Shown: in pieces, positions 1 to 6,125 of the stretch
How the letters are laid out: each line of letters starts with the position of its first letter
Numbering within the stretch: the stretch's first letter is position 1
Source of the DNA: JAYXXU01 sp049301135
GTDB lineage: Bacteria > Pseudomonadota > Gammaproteobacteria > Pseudomonadales > Moraxellaceae
Assembly (NCBI GenBank): GCA_049301135.1
Contig: JBAQKP010000139.1
Location: forward strand, 1-7,594
Reading direction: 5' to 3'
DNA: 7,594 nucleotides
Program-made: the position numbers and the translations under genes
The notes under the pieces: generated by a model
The model's input: the letters and a program-made list of their open reading frames with translations, nothing else
Told to the model about the DNA's origin: nothing
Databases searched by the model: none

Positions 1-202
1 ACCAGAAAGTGCCGAAGTGACAATAGATTCCTCTGTGAGTGAATCGACAGCAGAGAAAATCACTACGTCAAAACTGGCACAGAAAATTGGCTTGAAAACC
101 CCTGCGCTACTTGAGAAATTAGTTCAAAATGGTTATTTACGATGCGAAGCAGAAAAGCACTACATAACCCAAAGAGGCAAAGAAATCGGTGGGGAGTTTT
201 GA
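1..202 (+). CDS. C-terminal fragment of a protein with a helix-turn-helix-like end, probably truncated by a nonsense codon
   Basis: The frame is open from the window edge to TGA at 200-202, so the gene begins outside the window; GTG at 17 is only an internal codon. The visible 66 residues are a polar stretch followed by a segment with the look of a small winged-helix domain: TTSKLAQKIGLKT, then LLEKLVQNGYL, then a strand-like HYITQRGKEIGG. Ends of this type are found on various bacterial proteins that handle DNA or phage functions, but I cannot name the family. The last residues before the stop are GGEF. The next codons, in the same frame, read like the natural continuation of this domain (see the 203-259 entry), so the stop may be a recent mutation. 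GC is lower here (24 of 60 at 121-180) than in the next genes. It lies just upstream of hemJ in the same direction. Confidence 0.6.
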   Translation, partial: PESAEVTIDSSVSESTAEKITTSKLAQKIGLKTPALLEKLVQNGYLRCEAEKHYITQRGKEIGGEF

Positions 203-259
203 ATGAGTCCGAAATTTGGTGCTTACTTTCTTTGGCCTGACACTTTTACTGCTGACTGA
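203..259 (+). pseudogene. In-frame continuation of the upstream gene beyond TGA
   Basis: Reading straight on from the TGA at 200-202 gives 18 sense codons, MSPKFGAYFLWPDTFTAD, and then TGA at 257-259. Joined to the preceding GGEF, this resembles the C-terminal pattern GGEFR.s.kfG.YFlWP that I recall for this kind of domain. A single CGA (Arg) to TGA change at 200-202 would explain it. The family recollection is from memory and unverified. The alternative is that the ATG at 203 begins nothing and the resemblance is chance, but the matched phase and absence of a gap argue against that. The final TGA overlaps the GAGG that probably serves as the ribosome binding site of hemJ. Confidence 0.45.
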
Positions 260-269
260 GGTAAATTTC

Positions 270-716
270 ATGGCCGAATTTGCCAGTTGGTATCCGTGGA
301 TTAAGGCATGGCACGTCATTGCGATGGTGTGCTGGTTTGCGGGGCTATTTTATTTGCCGCGCCTATTTGTCTATCACGCGATGAGCGACGATCAAATCAG
401 CCGTGATCGCTTTGTGATCATGGAGCGCAAGCTGTATCGCGGCATCATGTGGCCGTCGTTGATTGCGACATGGCTGCTGGGCTTGTGGATGGTCGGGATT
501 TTTTGGGATGTGTATAAAAGCCAAGTCTGGCTACATATTAAAATCGGCTTGGTGATTGCCCTCACGCTGTATCACTTGGCCTGTGGCTACTATCGCAAGC
601 AAATGATCGAACAACCCAACCTAAAAAGCCATGTGTTCTTTCGCTGGTTCAATGAAGCACCGGTGTTGGTGTTGATTGCCGTGTGCATGCTGGTGATCGT
701 CAAGCCGCAGTTTTAA
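270..716 (+). CDS. hemJ: HemJ-type protoporphyrinogen IX oxidase, membrane protein
   Basis: A 148-residue integral membrane protein matching the HemJ family (about 140-150 residues), which oxidises protoporphyrinogen IX to protoporphyrin IX, the penultimate step of haem synthesis, in bacteria lacking HemG and HemY. Four membrane helices are visible: about 11-29, 55-72, 85-103 and 130-145. Family-typical features are His15 in KAWHVIAMVCWFAGLFYLPR, Arg31, His36 and the late FRWFNEAPVLVLI segment; conserved histidines in this family are proposed to bind haem. I chose ATG 270 because GAGG lies 8 bases upstream and the protein then starts like known HemJ; an upstream TTG at 216 would add 18 residues but lies within the reading-through tail of the previous gene. 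The stop is 15 bases before yigZ, suggesting a two-gene transcription unit. No terminator is seen after it. Confidence 0.88.
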   Translation: MAEFASWYPWIKAWHVIAMVCWFAGLFYLPRLFVYHAMSDDQISRDRFVIMERKLYRGIMWPSLIATWLLGLWMVGIFWDVYKSQVWLHIKIGLVIALTLYHLACGYYRKQMIEQPNLKSHVFFRWFNEAPVLVLIAVCMLVIVKPQF

Positions 717-731
717 GCTGGTCTCACCTGA

Positions 732-1373
732 ATGCAATCGATTGGCTACCCGCTGCCCAAACAGCAGACTCGACAAGCAATCGAGATTCGTAAAAGCCGC
801 TTTATTACCACGTTGGCGCCGGTCACTGATGCGACGCAAGTGCAGGCGTTTTTAAATCAGATCAAACACGAATTTCCAGATGCCAGCCATCATTGTTGGG
901 CGTTTTTGCTCGGTCGTCCGAAAAGCTCTGCCCACGTCGGCATGAGTGACGATGGCGAGCCGAAAGGCACGGCGGGTCGCCCGATGCTGACTGTGCTGCT
1001 GCATGCCGATGTCGGCGACGTGATGGTGATCGTCACCCGCTATTTTGGCGGGACGAAGCTGGGTACGGGCGGCCTACAGCGCGCCTATAGCGACTGTGTC
1101 AAACAGATCTTGGCTGACCTTGAAACCACGCAGCGTGTGAATTATTGCAGCATGACGCTGCAACTCGATTACGCGGATTTTGACCCATTACAGCGACAAC
1201 TTAGCCAACTGCAAGCCCTGATCGGTACAGCCGACTATACAGAGCGGATTCGGCTAAACGTACAACTGCCTGATCAGCATTTAACTGATTTCAAGCACTA
1301 TCTGGGCAATCATCCGCAGATCGACTATCAAGTCGAGGCTGAAAATCCCGCATCTGCTGCGATTCTCGACTGA
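732..1373 (+). CDS. yigZ: YigZ / IMPACT family protein
   Basis: A 213-residue protein with the full architecture of the bacterial IMPACT (UPF0029) family. The N-terminal domain carries the hallmark SDDGEPKGTAGRPM at 72-85 and TRYFGGTKLGTGGL at 102-115; the last about 70 residues fit the ferredoxin-like C-terminal domain (DUF1949 type). The eukaryotic relative IMPACT regulates the eIF2-alpha kinase GCN2 through GCN1; the bacterial role is not settled, with a link to ribosomes or nucleic acid proposed. Length agrees with E. coli YigZ (about 205). No good ribosome binding site precedes ATG 732, so expression may depend on readthrough from hemJ. Its last 46 bases overlap the 3' end of the convergent Rid gene. 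Confidence 0.9.
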   Translation: MQSIGYPLPKQQTRQAIEIRKSRFITTLAPVTDATQVQAFLNQIKHEFPDASHHCWAFLLGRPKSSAHVGMSDDGEPKGTAGRPMLTVLLHADVGDVMVIVTRYFGGTKLGTGGLQRAYSDCVKQILADLETTQRVNYCSMTLQLDYADFDPLQRQLSQLQALIGTADYTERIRLNVQLPDQHLTDFKHYLGNHPQIDYQVEAENPASAAILD

Positions 1374-1708
1374 GCGGCGGTCACTACCATTTCCACCTTC
1401 CAACGCTGATCGGCCAAACGCGCTTGCACACAGGCACGCGGCGGCGCATGGCCAGCCAGCAACCACGCATCCCAGACCTGATTCATCGCCGCATAATCCG
1501 CCATGTCCGCCAAATAAATCGTCACCATCAGCAGTTGGGTTTTATCACTGCCCGCTTGTGCCAATAACTGATCAATCAGCGTGAGGACTTGTTCGGTTTG
1601 ACCGGCAATCTCAGCGCTCGCGTCTTCTGGCACTTGACCGGCCAAATAGACCACGCCCTGATGAATCGCCGCTTCGCTATAACGGGTCGCCACGTGTAGT
1701 CGTTGCAT
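1328..1708 (-). CDS. Rid family (YjgF/YER057c/UK114) protein, likely enamine/imine deaminase
   Basis: A 126-residue cytosolic protein of the Rid family; members form trimers and several hydrolyse reactive enamine/imine intermediates such as 2-aminoacrylate, releasing ammonia. Visible family features are the N-terminal strands ending in VVYLAGQVPEDA, the helix with QTEQVLTLIDQLLAQAG, the strand MVTIYLADMADYAAMN, and the end PPRACVQARL...WKVEMVVTA. Arg91 matches the catalytic Arg of E. coli RidA (Arg105) and Glu106 matches its Glu120, so deaminase activity is plausible. It is not close enough to classical RidA to assign that symbol; another Rid subgroup is possible. It begins two bases after the stop of the DUF3565 gene, so the two are probably cotranscribed. 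The stop TGA lies inside the convergent yigZ gene. Confidence 0.85.
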   Translation of the reverse strand: MQRLHVATRYSEAAIHQGVVYLAGQVPEDASAEIAGQTEQVLTLIDQLLAQAGSDKTQLLMVTIYLADMADYAAMNQVWDAWLLAGHAPPRACVQARLADQRWKVEMVVTAAQSRIAADAGFSAST

Positions 1709-1710
1709 GC

Positions 1711-1920
1711 TTAGTTTCTCTCTACTTCAGTCATATCACAGGCTTTACAGTTTAAACACATGCCGATTTTCTCGGCACGGCCTGCGTCGGTCAGCACCCA
1801 CATCCGATTGATCCACGGCGGCTGATGCCGTACATGTTGGCGATGTCCACAAGCCAAATAAGCAACCCAATCGCCCAATTCATCCTGCGCAAAATCAATC
1901 ATCGGCTGTTGCATGTTCAT
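1711..1920 (-). CDS. DUF3565 domain-containing small protein, probable zinc binder
   Basis: A 69-residue protein of the DUF3565 type: a polar start, then VAYLACGHRQHVRHQPPW and a closing CLNCKACD. Candidate metal ligands are Cys24, His26, His29, His32 and Cys55, Cys58, Cys61, consistent with a small zinc-binding fold; function is unknown. The start is uncertain between ATG 1920, whose A overlaps the upstream stop in TAATG, and ATG 1914 two codons later; GGAG stands 4 bases before the first and 10 before the second, so either could be used. A longer frame from 1935 would run into the previous gene and is unlikely. Middle gene of a three-gene minus-strand unit; the TAATG overlap suggests translational coupling with the membrane protein upstream. 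Confidence 0.8.
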   Translation of the reverse strand: MNMQQPMIDFAQDELGDWVAYLACGHRQHVRHQPPWINRMWVLTDAGRAEKIGMCLNCKACDMTEVERN

Positions 1921-2225
1921 TAATCTCCAGCACAACCACCACCACCGCTGTCGCTGTCACCGCCACTATTGCTGTCGGTATCACTCCGGTTCTGATCTGA
2001 GCAACCCTCATGGGTGCTGCTATGCCAAACCGTGTTAGACGCTATAGGGTCATCCTGCGGATTCAATATCGTACCACTCAATGCCGTGGAATTTGGCAGT
2101 AACTGTAGCAGCAACAGCAGTACAAATCCGATAATCAATAGCAGCAACCCAATCAACCGGCCACCGATCAACAGTGCCAAGCCAAAAAACAGCAACCCAA
2201 CACCGAGTAAAACCTGAAATTTCAT
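1920..2225 (-). CDS. Small two-helix membrane protein with Gly/Ser/Asp-rich C-terminal tail
   Basis: A 101-residue protein I do not recognise. The first 43 residues form a hydrophobic hairpin: helix about 4-20, a GGR turn at 21-23, helix about 24-42, the latter extremely leucine-rich. The rest is polar and probably disordered, ending in an Asp/Ser/Gly-rich run and GGGGCAGD, with Cys75 and Cys98 as its only cysteines. Gly-rich ends of this GGGGC type occur in other small bacterial membrane proteins of unknown role. I chose ATG 2225; a GTG at 2246 would add seven residues and has no better ribosome binding site. First gene of the unit that continues with DUF3565 and Rid, transcribed away from the almA-like gene. 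Confidence 0.65.
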   Translation of the reverse strand: MKFQVLLGVGLLFFGLALLIGGRLIGLLLLIIGFVLLLLLQLLPNSTALSGTILNPQDDPIASNTVWHSSTHEGCSDQNRSDTDSNSGGDSDSGGGGCAGD

Positions 2226-2311
2226 GACGCTTGCACTCAGAAACACCGTCTACTTGAATAGCGTTTTTGTGCATGAAGCGCAAATATTTTTAAATAAATC
2301 CCAAATTGAAA

Positions 2312-2325
2312 TTGACTATTGTCAA
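2312..2325. promoter_or_regulatory. TTGAC-N4-GTCAA palindrome in the divergent promoter region, candidate operator
   Basis: The bases TTGACTATTGTCAA form a perfect inverted repeat with 5-base arms and a 4-base centre, in a spacer of about 150 bases between two divergent transcripts (2226-2379). Because of the symmetry each strand carries a -35-like hexamer, TTGACT on the plus strand and TTGACA on the minus strand. Matching -10 boxes are poor: TAGTCT at 2336-2341 on the plus strand is 18 bases downstream with three of six consensus bases, and none is convincing on the minus strand. The flank at about 2281-2311 is AT-rich. A regulator bound here could affect both almA and the small-protein unit; this is inference. 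Confidence 0.3.
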
Positions 2326-2379
2326 CATGACAGAGTAGTCTCAAAGCATGTACTGCGAGTTCAATTGGATGGCTGAGTG

Positions 2380-3873
2380 ATGAACCAACAACATTTTGAC
2401 GTATTGATCATTGGTGCAGGTATTTCTGGCATCGGCATGGCCTGTCACTTACGCCGTGACTGCCCAAAAAAAACCTTTGCGATTTTGGAACGGCGGCAAG
2501 CGATTGGTGGTACATGGGATTTATTCCGTTATCCGGGTATCCGCTCTGATTCTGATATGTCAACGTTTGGCTTCGATTTCCGGCCGTGGACTGAATCCAA
2601 TGTACTCGCCGATGGCCCTGCGATCCGTCAATATGTACAAGACACCGCACAACAACATGGCGTGAGTCAGCATATTCATTTTGGCCGTAAAGTGGTGCAT
2701 AGCGAATGGTCGTCGGCTGACAAGCTGTGGACAGTCGCCGTGGTCAATGAAGCGACGGGCAACACTGAGCGTTGGACAGCCAATTTCCTGCTCGGCTGTA
2801 CTGGTTACTACAACTATGATCAAGGCTATAAGCCAGAATTTCCAAATGAAGCGGCGTTTAAAGGTCAGGTGATCCACCCACAACACTGGCCAGAAAATCT
2901 GGACTACAGCGGCAAAAAAGTCGTCATCATCGGGAGTGGTGCAACCGCGATTACCCTCGTACCTGCAATGAGTGGCACGGCAGAACATGTCACCATGCTG
3001 CAGCGTTCACCGACCTATATCGCCACCGTGCCATCGGTTGACTTTTTATACGAAAAAATGAAAAAGGTGCTACCCGCCTCTATCGCTTATCGCCTGACCC
3101 GCAATCGCAACATTAATCTACAGAAATTTATCTTTAGCCTGTCACGGCAGAAGCCAGAACTGGTAAAGCGCTTACTGCTGGCTGGGGTGCGTCGTCAAGT
3201 CGGTAAACAGGTCGATATGAAGCACTTCACCCCAAGCTACAATCCTTGGGATCAGCGTTTGTGTGTGGTACCAAACGGGGACTTGTTTAAAGCCCTGCGT
3301 AAAGGCAAAGCCTCGATTGTCACCGATGAAATCGCGCAATTCACCGAAACCGGCATCCAGTTAAAGTCTGGCGAACATCTCGATGCTGATATTATTGTCA
3401 GTGCAACTGGTTTGAACGTAAAGATGCTGGGTAACTCAACCGTGTCAATCGACGGCAAGCCGCTGGAAATCAGCAAACACCTGACCTACAACAGCATCAT
3501 GGTCGAAGGCGTGCCGAACGCGGCGATCATCTTCGGCTATACCAATGCGTCTTGGACACTGAAAGTCGATATCGCTGCTGACTATATCTGCCGCATGTTC
3601 AACCACATGGACAAGCAGGGCTACGAGACTGTCGTGGCGACCGACACCGAGGGCTGTGCCACCGAAGATACCGTATTGGGCGGCTTGTCATCCGGCTATA
3701 TCCGTCGCGCAGTCGATAACCTGCCAAAACAAGGCAGTAAAGGCCCTTGGCAGGTGATGAACAACTACACCGCCGACCGCTCGATGTTGCGTAAAGCCAG
3801 CTTCGATGATGCGTTCTTGCAGTTTGGTGGCAAAAAAGCCAAGAAGAAAAAACTGCTCGGTGTGTTTGGCTGA
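2380..3873 (+). CDS. almA: AlmA-like flavin-binding monooxygenase (Baeyer-Villiger type), long-chain alkane metabolism
   Basis: A 497-residue class B flavoprotein monooxygenase. The FAD-binding GAGISG lies at 12-17, followed by the family stretch GGTWDLFRYPGIRSDSDM at 43-60. The Baeyer-Villiger fingerprint FxGxxxHxxxWP is complete at 160-171 (FKGQVIHPQHWP). The NADPH-binding Rossmann motif is GSGATA at 185-190, and a late SATGLNV segment is typical. Similarity along the whole length to AlmA of Acinetobacter, as I remember it, is strong; AlmA has been linked to growth on very long n-alkanes and related enzymes act as Baeyer-Villiger monooxygenases on ketones, so the true substrate here is open. 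The end is unusually basic (KKAKKKK), perhaps favouring membrane contact. ATG 2380 is preferred over GTG one codon earlier; its ribosome binding site is weak. Transcribed alone, with its own terminator. Confidence 0.87.
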   Translation: MNQQHFDVLIIGAGISGIGMACHLRRDCPKKTFAILERRQAIGGTWDLFRYPGIRSDSDMSTFGFDFRPWTESNVLADGPAIRQYVQDTAQQHGVSQHIHFGRKVVHSEWSSADKLWTVAVVNEATGNTERWTANFLLGCTGYYNYDQGYKPEFPNEAAFKGQVIHPQHWPENLDYSGKKVVIIGSGATAITLVPAMSGTAEHVTMLQRSPTYIATVPSVDFLYEKMKKVLPASIAYRLTRNRNINLQKFIFSLSRQKPELVKRLLLAGVRRQVGKQVDMKHFTPSYNPWDQRLCVVPNGDLFKALRKGKASIVTDEIAQFTETGIQLKSGEHLDADIIVSATGLNVKMLGNSTVSIDGKPLEISKHLTYNSIMVEGVPNAAIIFGYTNASWTLKVDIAADYICRMFNHMDKQGYETVVATDTEGCATEDTVLGGLSSGYIRRAVDNLPKQGSKGPWQVMNNYTADRSMLRKASFDDAFLQFGGKKAKKKKLLGVFG

Positions 3874-3913
3874 TGATTTGAGGCTTTAGCCTTAATCGGT
3901 TGTTTTATAAATC

Positions 3914-3952
3914 GCAGGGGAATGTATCGTTCCCCTGCTTTTTTATTTTTTT
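3914..3952 (+). terminator. Rho-independent terminator of the almA-like gene
   Basis: A perfect 9-base stem, GCAGGGGAA at 3914-3922 with TTCCCCTGC at 3930-3938, closes a 7-base loop and is followed by TTTTTTATTTTTTT at 3939-3952. It starts about 40 bases after the almA stop. The T-run reaches into the stop codon of the convergent NUDIX gene. In the other direction the stem is followed by a much weaker T-run, so it may only partly stop NUDIX transcription. Confidence 0.9.
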
Positions 3953-4532
3953 AAGATACTTCTGCGGCTAACCGACTAAAATCCTCTGCATGTTGCACCA
4001 ATAACTGCCGAATATGTTTTTGATGCACAAAAGCCAAGTCCATCTCAGCGGCTTGCTGTAGGTCTACCCATTTTGCATTTAAGGTTTCTCTCGGGTCTTC
4101 CGACTGTACCGACAGCGCCGGATAGTCTGCACTCGACCACGCAAACAACACGGCATAATGAAAGGCGAGATTTTGTTTTTGGTCAGTCGGTGCGTCGTTA
4201 ATCCGCCACGGCTTTGGGTCGGCGATCACGGCGGGGGCATGTGCCAAAACCGCTGGCAACCACAAGCCGGTTTCCTCATACACTTCGCGCTGCATGGCCT
4301 GATACAGGGTTTCATCCCAATCCAAATAACCCGCAGGTAGCGCCCAATACCCCGCAAATTCGGCATCTTGCAAACCACGCTGCATCAGCAAAATCGACCA
4401 TGTTTTTTGTTGAATATCGTATAAACAAATCTCGGCCACTACGGCATTGGCACGCGCATGATGCAGCGTGCGACCGTCTTGGGTCTGGATTCTGGGATTC
4501 GGTCGGTTATGAAACTGTGGCGATACAGACAT
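3951..4532 (-). CDS. NUDIX hydrolase
   Basis: A 193-residue protein with a perfect Nudix box, Gx5Ex7REUxEExGU, from Gly68 to Leu90: Gly68, Glu74, Arg82, Glu83, Glu86, Glu87 and Gly89 are all present, so the Mg2+ site that cleaves nucleoside-diphosphate-linked compounds is intact. The preceding strand WSILLMQRGLQDAEFAGYWALPAG is typical of the fold. The first about 30 residues are polar and poorly conserved in appearance. The substrate cannot be deduced; ADP-ribose, NADH-type or nucleotide clean-up are all possible. ATG 4532 has a modest GAG 8 bases upstream. About 120 bases separate it from the next minus-strand gene, and I see neither a clear terminator nor a convincing promoter there. Confidence 0.88.
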   Translation of the reverse strand: MSVSPQFHNRPNPRIQTQDGRTLHHARANAVVAEICLYDIQQKTWSILLMQRGLQDAEFAGYWALPAGYLDWDETLYQAMQREVYEETGLWLPAVLAHAPAVIADPKPWRINDAPTDQKQNLAFHYAVLFAWSSADYPALSVQSEDPRETLNAKWVDLQQAAEMDLAFVHQKHIRQLLVQHAEDFSRLAAEVS

Positions 4533-4653
4533 GAAGGCGACTCATTTAAATGGCTTTGGCAGAGTCAACATTGGAGTAGAAAATACGATATTTTGCAAAC
4601 TACAAACCTTGTATTTGTAAGTTATAAATAACGAATTGACGCATGATGCACAA

Positions 4654-4950
4654 TCAGAAGGTGATGCCTTGTTTTTCCATGCAGGTATGACAAGTCTGAC
4701 GATTCATATGACCAGTCAATAGGAAGCGCTGGCATGTCTGGCACGTTGCAAAATAATGCTCTCGTTTAAGCAGTTCATACTGCTGACGTTGTATCTGCTC
4801 TGATGAACTGCTGACTGGCAAGCTTTTGACCCAATGCCATGTACTCTGCGGCTCCTGCCCGTGCCATTCAGTACTCATCACCCACAGCTCAATCGCATCA
4901 ATTGTTGTTCGGATTTGGGTATACTCTTGGATTAAATGCTCGGGAGTCAT
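4654..4950 (-). CDS. Small hypothetical protein with two CxxC pairs (zinc-ribbon-like end)
   Basis: A 98-residue protein I recognise only as a type seen in Acinetobacter relatives. The N-terminal half is a helix-like, Trp-containing segment (1-45). After a serine-rich patch come a charged helix about 51-65 and a Cys-x2-Cys-x13-Cys-x2-Cys set at Cys70, Cys73, Cys87 and Cys90, as in a zinc ribbon or treble-clef finger. It has no signal peptide or membrane helix, so it is probably cytosolic. The start ATG 4950 has no good ribosome binding site. It lies 60 bases after the last stator-operon gene in the same direction, but its GC (33 of 60 at 4801-4860) looks like the host genes and not the operon, so I read it as a separate resident gene. 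Confidence 0.65.
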   Translation of the reverse strand: MTPEHLIQEYTQIRTTIDAIELWVMSTEWHGQEPQSTWHWVKSLPVSSSSEQIQRQQYELLKREHYFATCQTCQRFLLTGHMNRQTCHTCMEKQGITF

Positions 4951-5010
4951 TATTTTAGCAGCAGCTTGTGTGAAAAAGTTTTAGAACGATGATCAGCAAA
5001 GCTTGCAGCC

Positions 5011-5496
5011 CTAGAGTATTGTCTTTTGCAGCATCAGCAGCAAGTCTTTCAAATATATCTCCAAAGAAAACCGATAAAATAGTGCAGTCACTATTGCTAG
5101 CGTCACGGAGTAAGCAACAGCTCTCTTTATTAAGCGACCACTGTTCTTTTTTTGCTGAGCTCTTGAGCTGCTAGGGGGGCGTGGAGTATTGGTATTATTT
5201 CCAAGATCAACAGTAAAACCGCCGCTTGAGTGAGTATTGGAGTTGAACTCCATGTTGGGTCGATTGTGACTGAGGTTATTTTGCACATTTTCGACTGTCG
5301 CCTGTATGGGATGCACTGCTGCTGATGCAGCACTGTCATCGAATCCACTAAGATCTAGATCGCCCAAATCTACTGGTTCAGACTCAGGCTCAACTGGGTT
5401 GGCAGCATTGGCTTTTTCATACCCAATCAAATCATCCTCCATACAACGAATTAATGTCTTCTGGTATGACAGCAGCGCCGCTTGTAATTCACTCAT
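5011..5496 (-). CDS. Bitopic protein with disordered acidic linker and C-terminal membrane helix, last gene of the stator-like operon
   Basis: A 161-residue protein not recognised. Residues 1-30 look like an amphipathic helix. Then comes an acidic, low-complexity part with DLGDLDLSGFDD at 43-54 and an Asn/Ser/Pro-rich linker to about 115; the short motif VDLG occurs twice (42-45 and 96-99). A basic patch RAQQKKNSGRLIKR precedes a membrane helix at about 126-142, followed by an amphipathic leucine-rich end. By the positive-inside rule the N-terminal part should be cytoplasmic, where it could meet the coiled-coil tail of the ExbB-like protein or recruit another factor through its repeated motif; this is inference. 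GAGG 8 bases before ATG 5496 includes part of the stop of the preceding gene, and the gap is 9 bases, so the genes are surely cotranscribed. Confidence 0.7.
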   Translation of the reverse strand: MSELQAALLSYQKTLIRCMEDDLIGYEKANAANPVEPESEPVDLGDLDLSGFDDSAASAAVHPIQATVENVQNNLSHNRPNMEFNSNTHSSGGFTVDLGNNTNTPRPPSSSRAQQKKNSGRLIKRAVAYSVTLAIVTALFYRFSLEIYLKDLLLMLQKTIL

Positions 5497-5505
5497 AAAA
5501 AAGCC

Positions 5506-6111
5506 TCAGCGGCGAATTTGGGCATAAAAGACACTCTGGACAGTATCTCGTGGCCGTGTCAATTGACTGCGCTCACGCAACACCACGGTATATCGGCATG
5601 AAGGATACTTGGTGATCGCTCCCATCCAAGTTGAAACAAAGCCTCTTAATGACCAAGACATGCCTTGCTGTAAGTTTTTAACACCAATTTCCTGTGCCAA
5701 GCTGGCAAGTTCTGGCTCAAAACTGATCAGCTGAATATTGCTATTAGTCGAAACAAATATTGCGATCGCTTTCGGTGTTTTTCCATCAGCGGAAAAAATA
5801 CACGGTGGCTTGCCCTGCCCCTTTTCCAATACATCGCGAGCCTTGTCTATACCACCATACTTTTCCACAAGCTCACCCGCTTCTTTGGCGGCTTCTAAAT
5901 TCTCAATAGGAGCTAGTGTGGTAAGCTTATCAATCAACTCTCTCACGGTTTTGATGTTGTACTTCGCGGCAAGCTCCTCCCACTCTTTGGACTGTTCAGA
6001 ATGCTGTTGCTGAACATAAATGTATGCTAGCAGTACAATCATGACCAGAAAAAGCATCTGAAGAAAAAAATCTACCAATGTTAAATACAACACATCTTCA
6101 CGCTTATTCAT
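5506..6111 (-). CDS. MotB/ExbD/TolR-like single-helix stator subunit
   Basis: A 201-residue protein with one N-terminal membrane helix (about 8-32) containing LTLVDFFLQMLFLVMI. Asp14 sits where MotB, ExbD, TolR and ZorB carry the proton-accepting aspartate, and the short charged leader MNKRED fits an N-in orientation. Residues 38-98 are a charged helical linker. The C-terminal part (about 103-201, starting PPCIF and ending with a strand CRYTVVL and a helix) should be periplasmic, but I see no OmpA-like peptidoglycan-binding motif, so the wall-anchoring domain of MotB and ZorB may be replaced by another fold. Cys104 and Cys172 could pair. The start is certain: an excellent AGGAAGG stands just before it. 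Twelve bases separate it from the ExbB-like gene, its expected pore partner. Confidence 0.72.
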   Translation of the reverse strand: MNKREDVLYLTLVDFFLQMLFLVMIVLLAYIYVQQQHSEQSKEWEELAAKYNIKTVRELIDKLTTLAPIENLEAAKEAGELVEKYGGIDKARDVLEKGQGKPPCIFSADGKTPKAIAIFVSTNSNIQLISFEPELASLAQEIGVKNLQQGMSWSLRGFVSTWMGAITKYPSCRYTVVLRERSQLTRPRDTVQSVFYAQIRR

Positions 6112-6115
6112 GCAG

Positions 6116-6125
6116 TTCCTTCCTT
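6116..6125 (-). promoter_or_regulatory. Strong Shine-Dalgarno for the MotB/ExbD-like gene
   Basis: Read on the minus strand, AAGGAAGGAA ends 4 bases before ATG 6111 and overlaps the TAA stop of the ExbB-like gene. It is the best ribosome binding site in the window and fits a need for high output of the small stator subunit or coupled translation of the two partners. Confidence 0.7.

Noticed and set aside
200..202. Selenocysteine codon
   Set aside because: The position would correspond to an arginine in the inferred motif, and no SECIS-like hairpin is apparent just after it.
2014..2217. Plus-strand Asn/Ser/Pro-rich reading frame
   Set aside because: It is antisense to the small membrane protein; its composition is what the opposite strand of a Leu/Gly-rich coding sequence produces.
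4214..4534. Plus-strand reading frame of 106 codons
   Set aside because: It lies antisense within the well-supported NUDIX gene and shows no domain features.
4533..4653. Promoter or terminator between the NUDIX and CxxC genes
   Set aside because: The stretch is AT-rich with short imperfect inverted repeats, but no stem with a T-run and no well-spaced -35/-10 pair could be supported.
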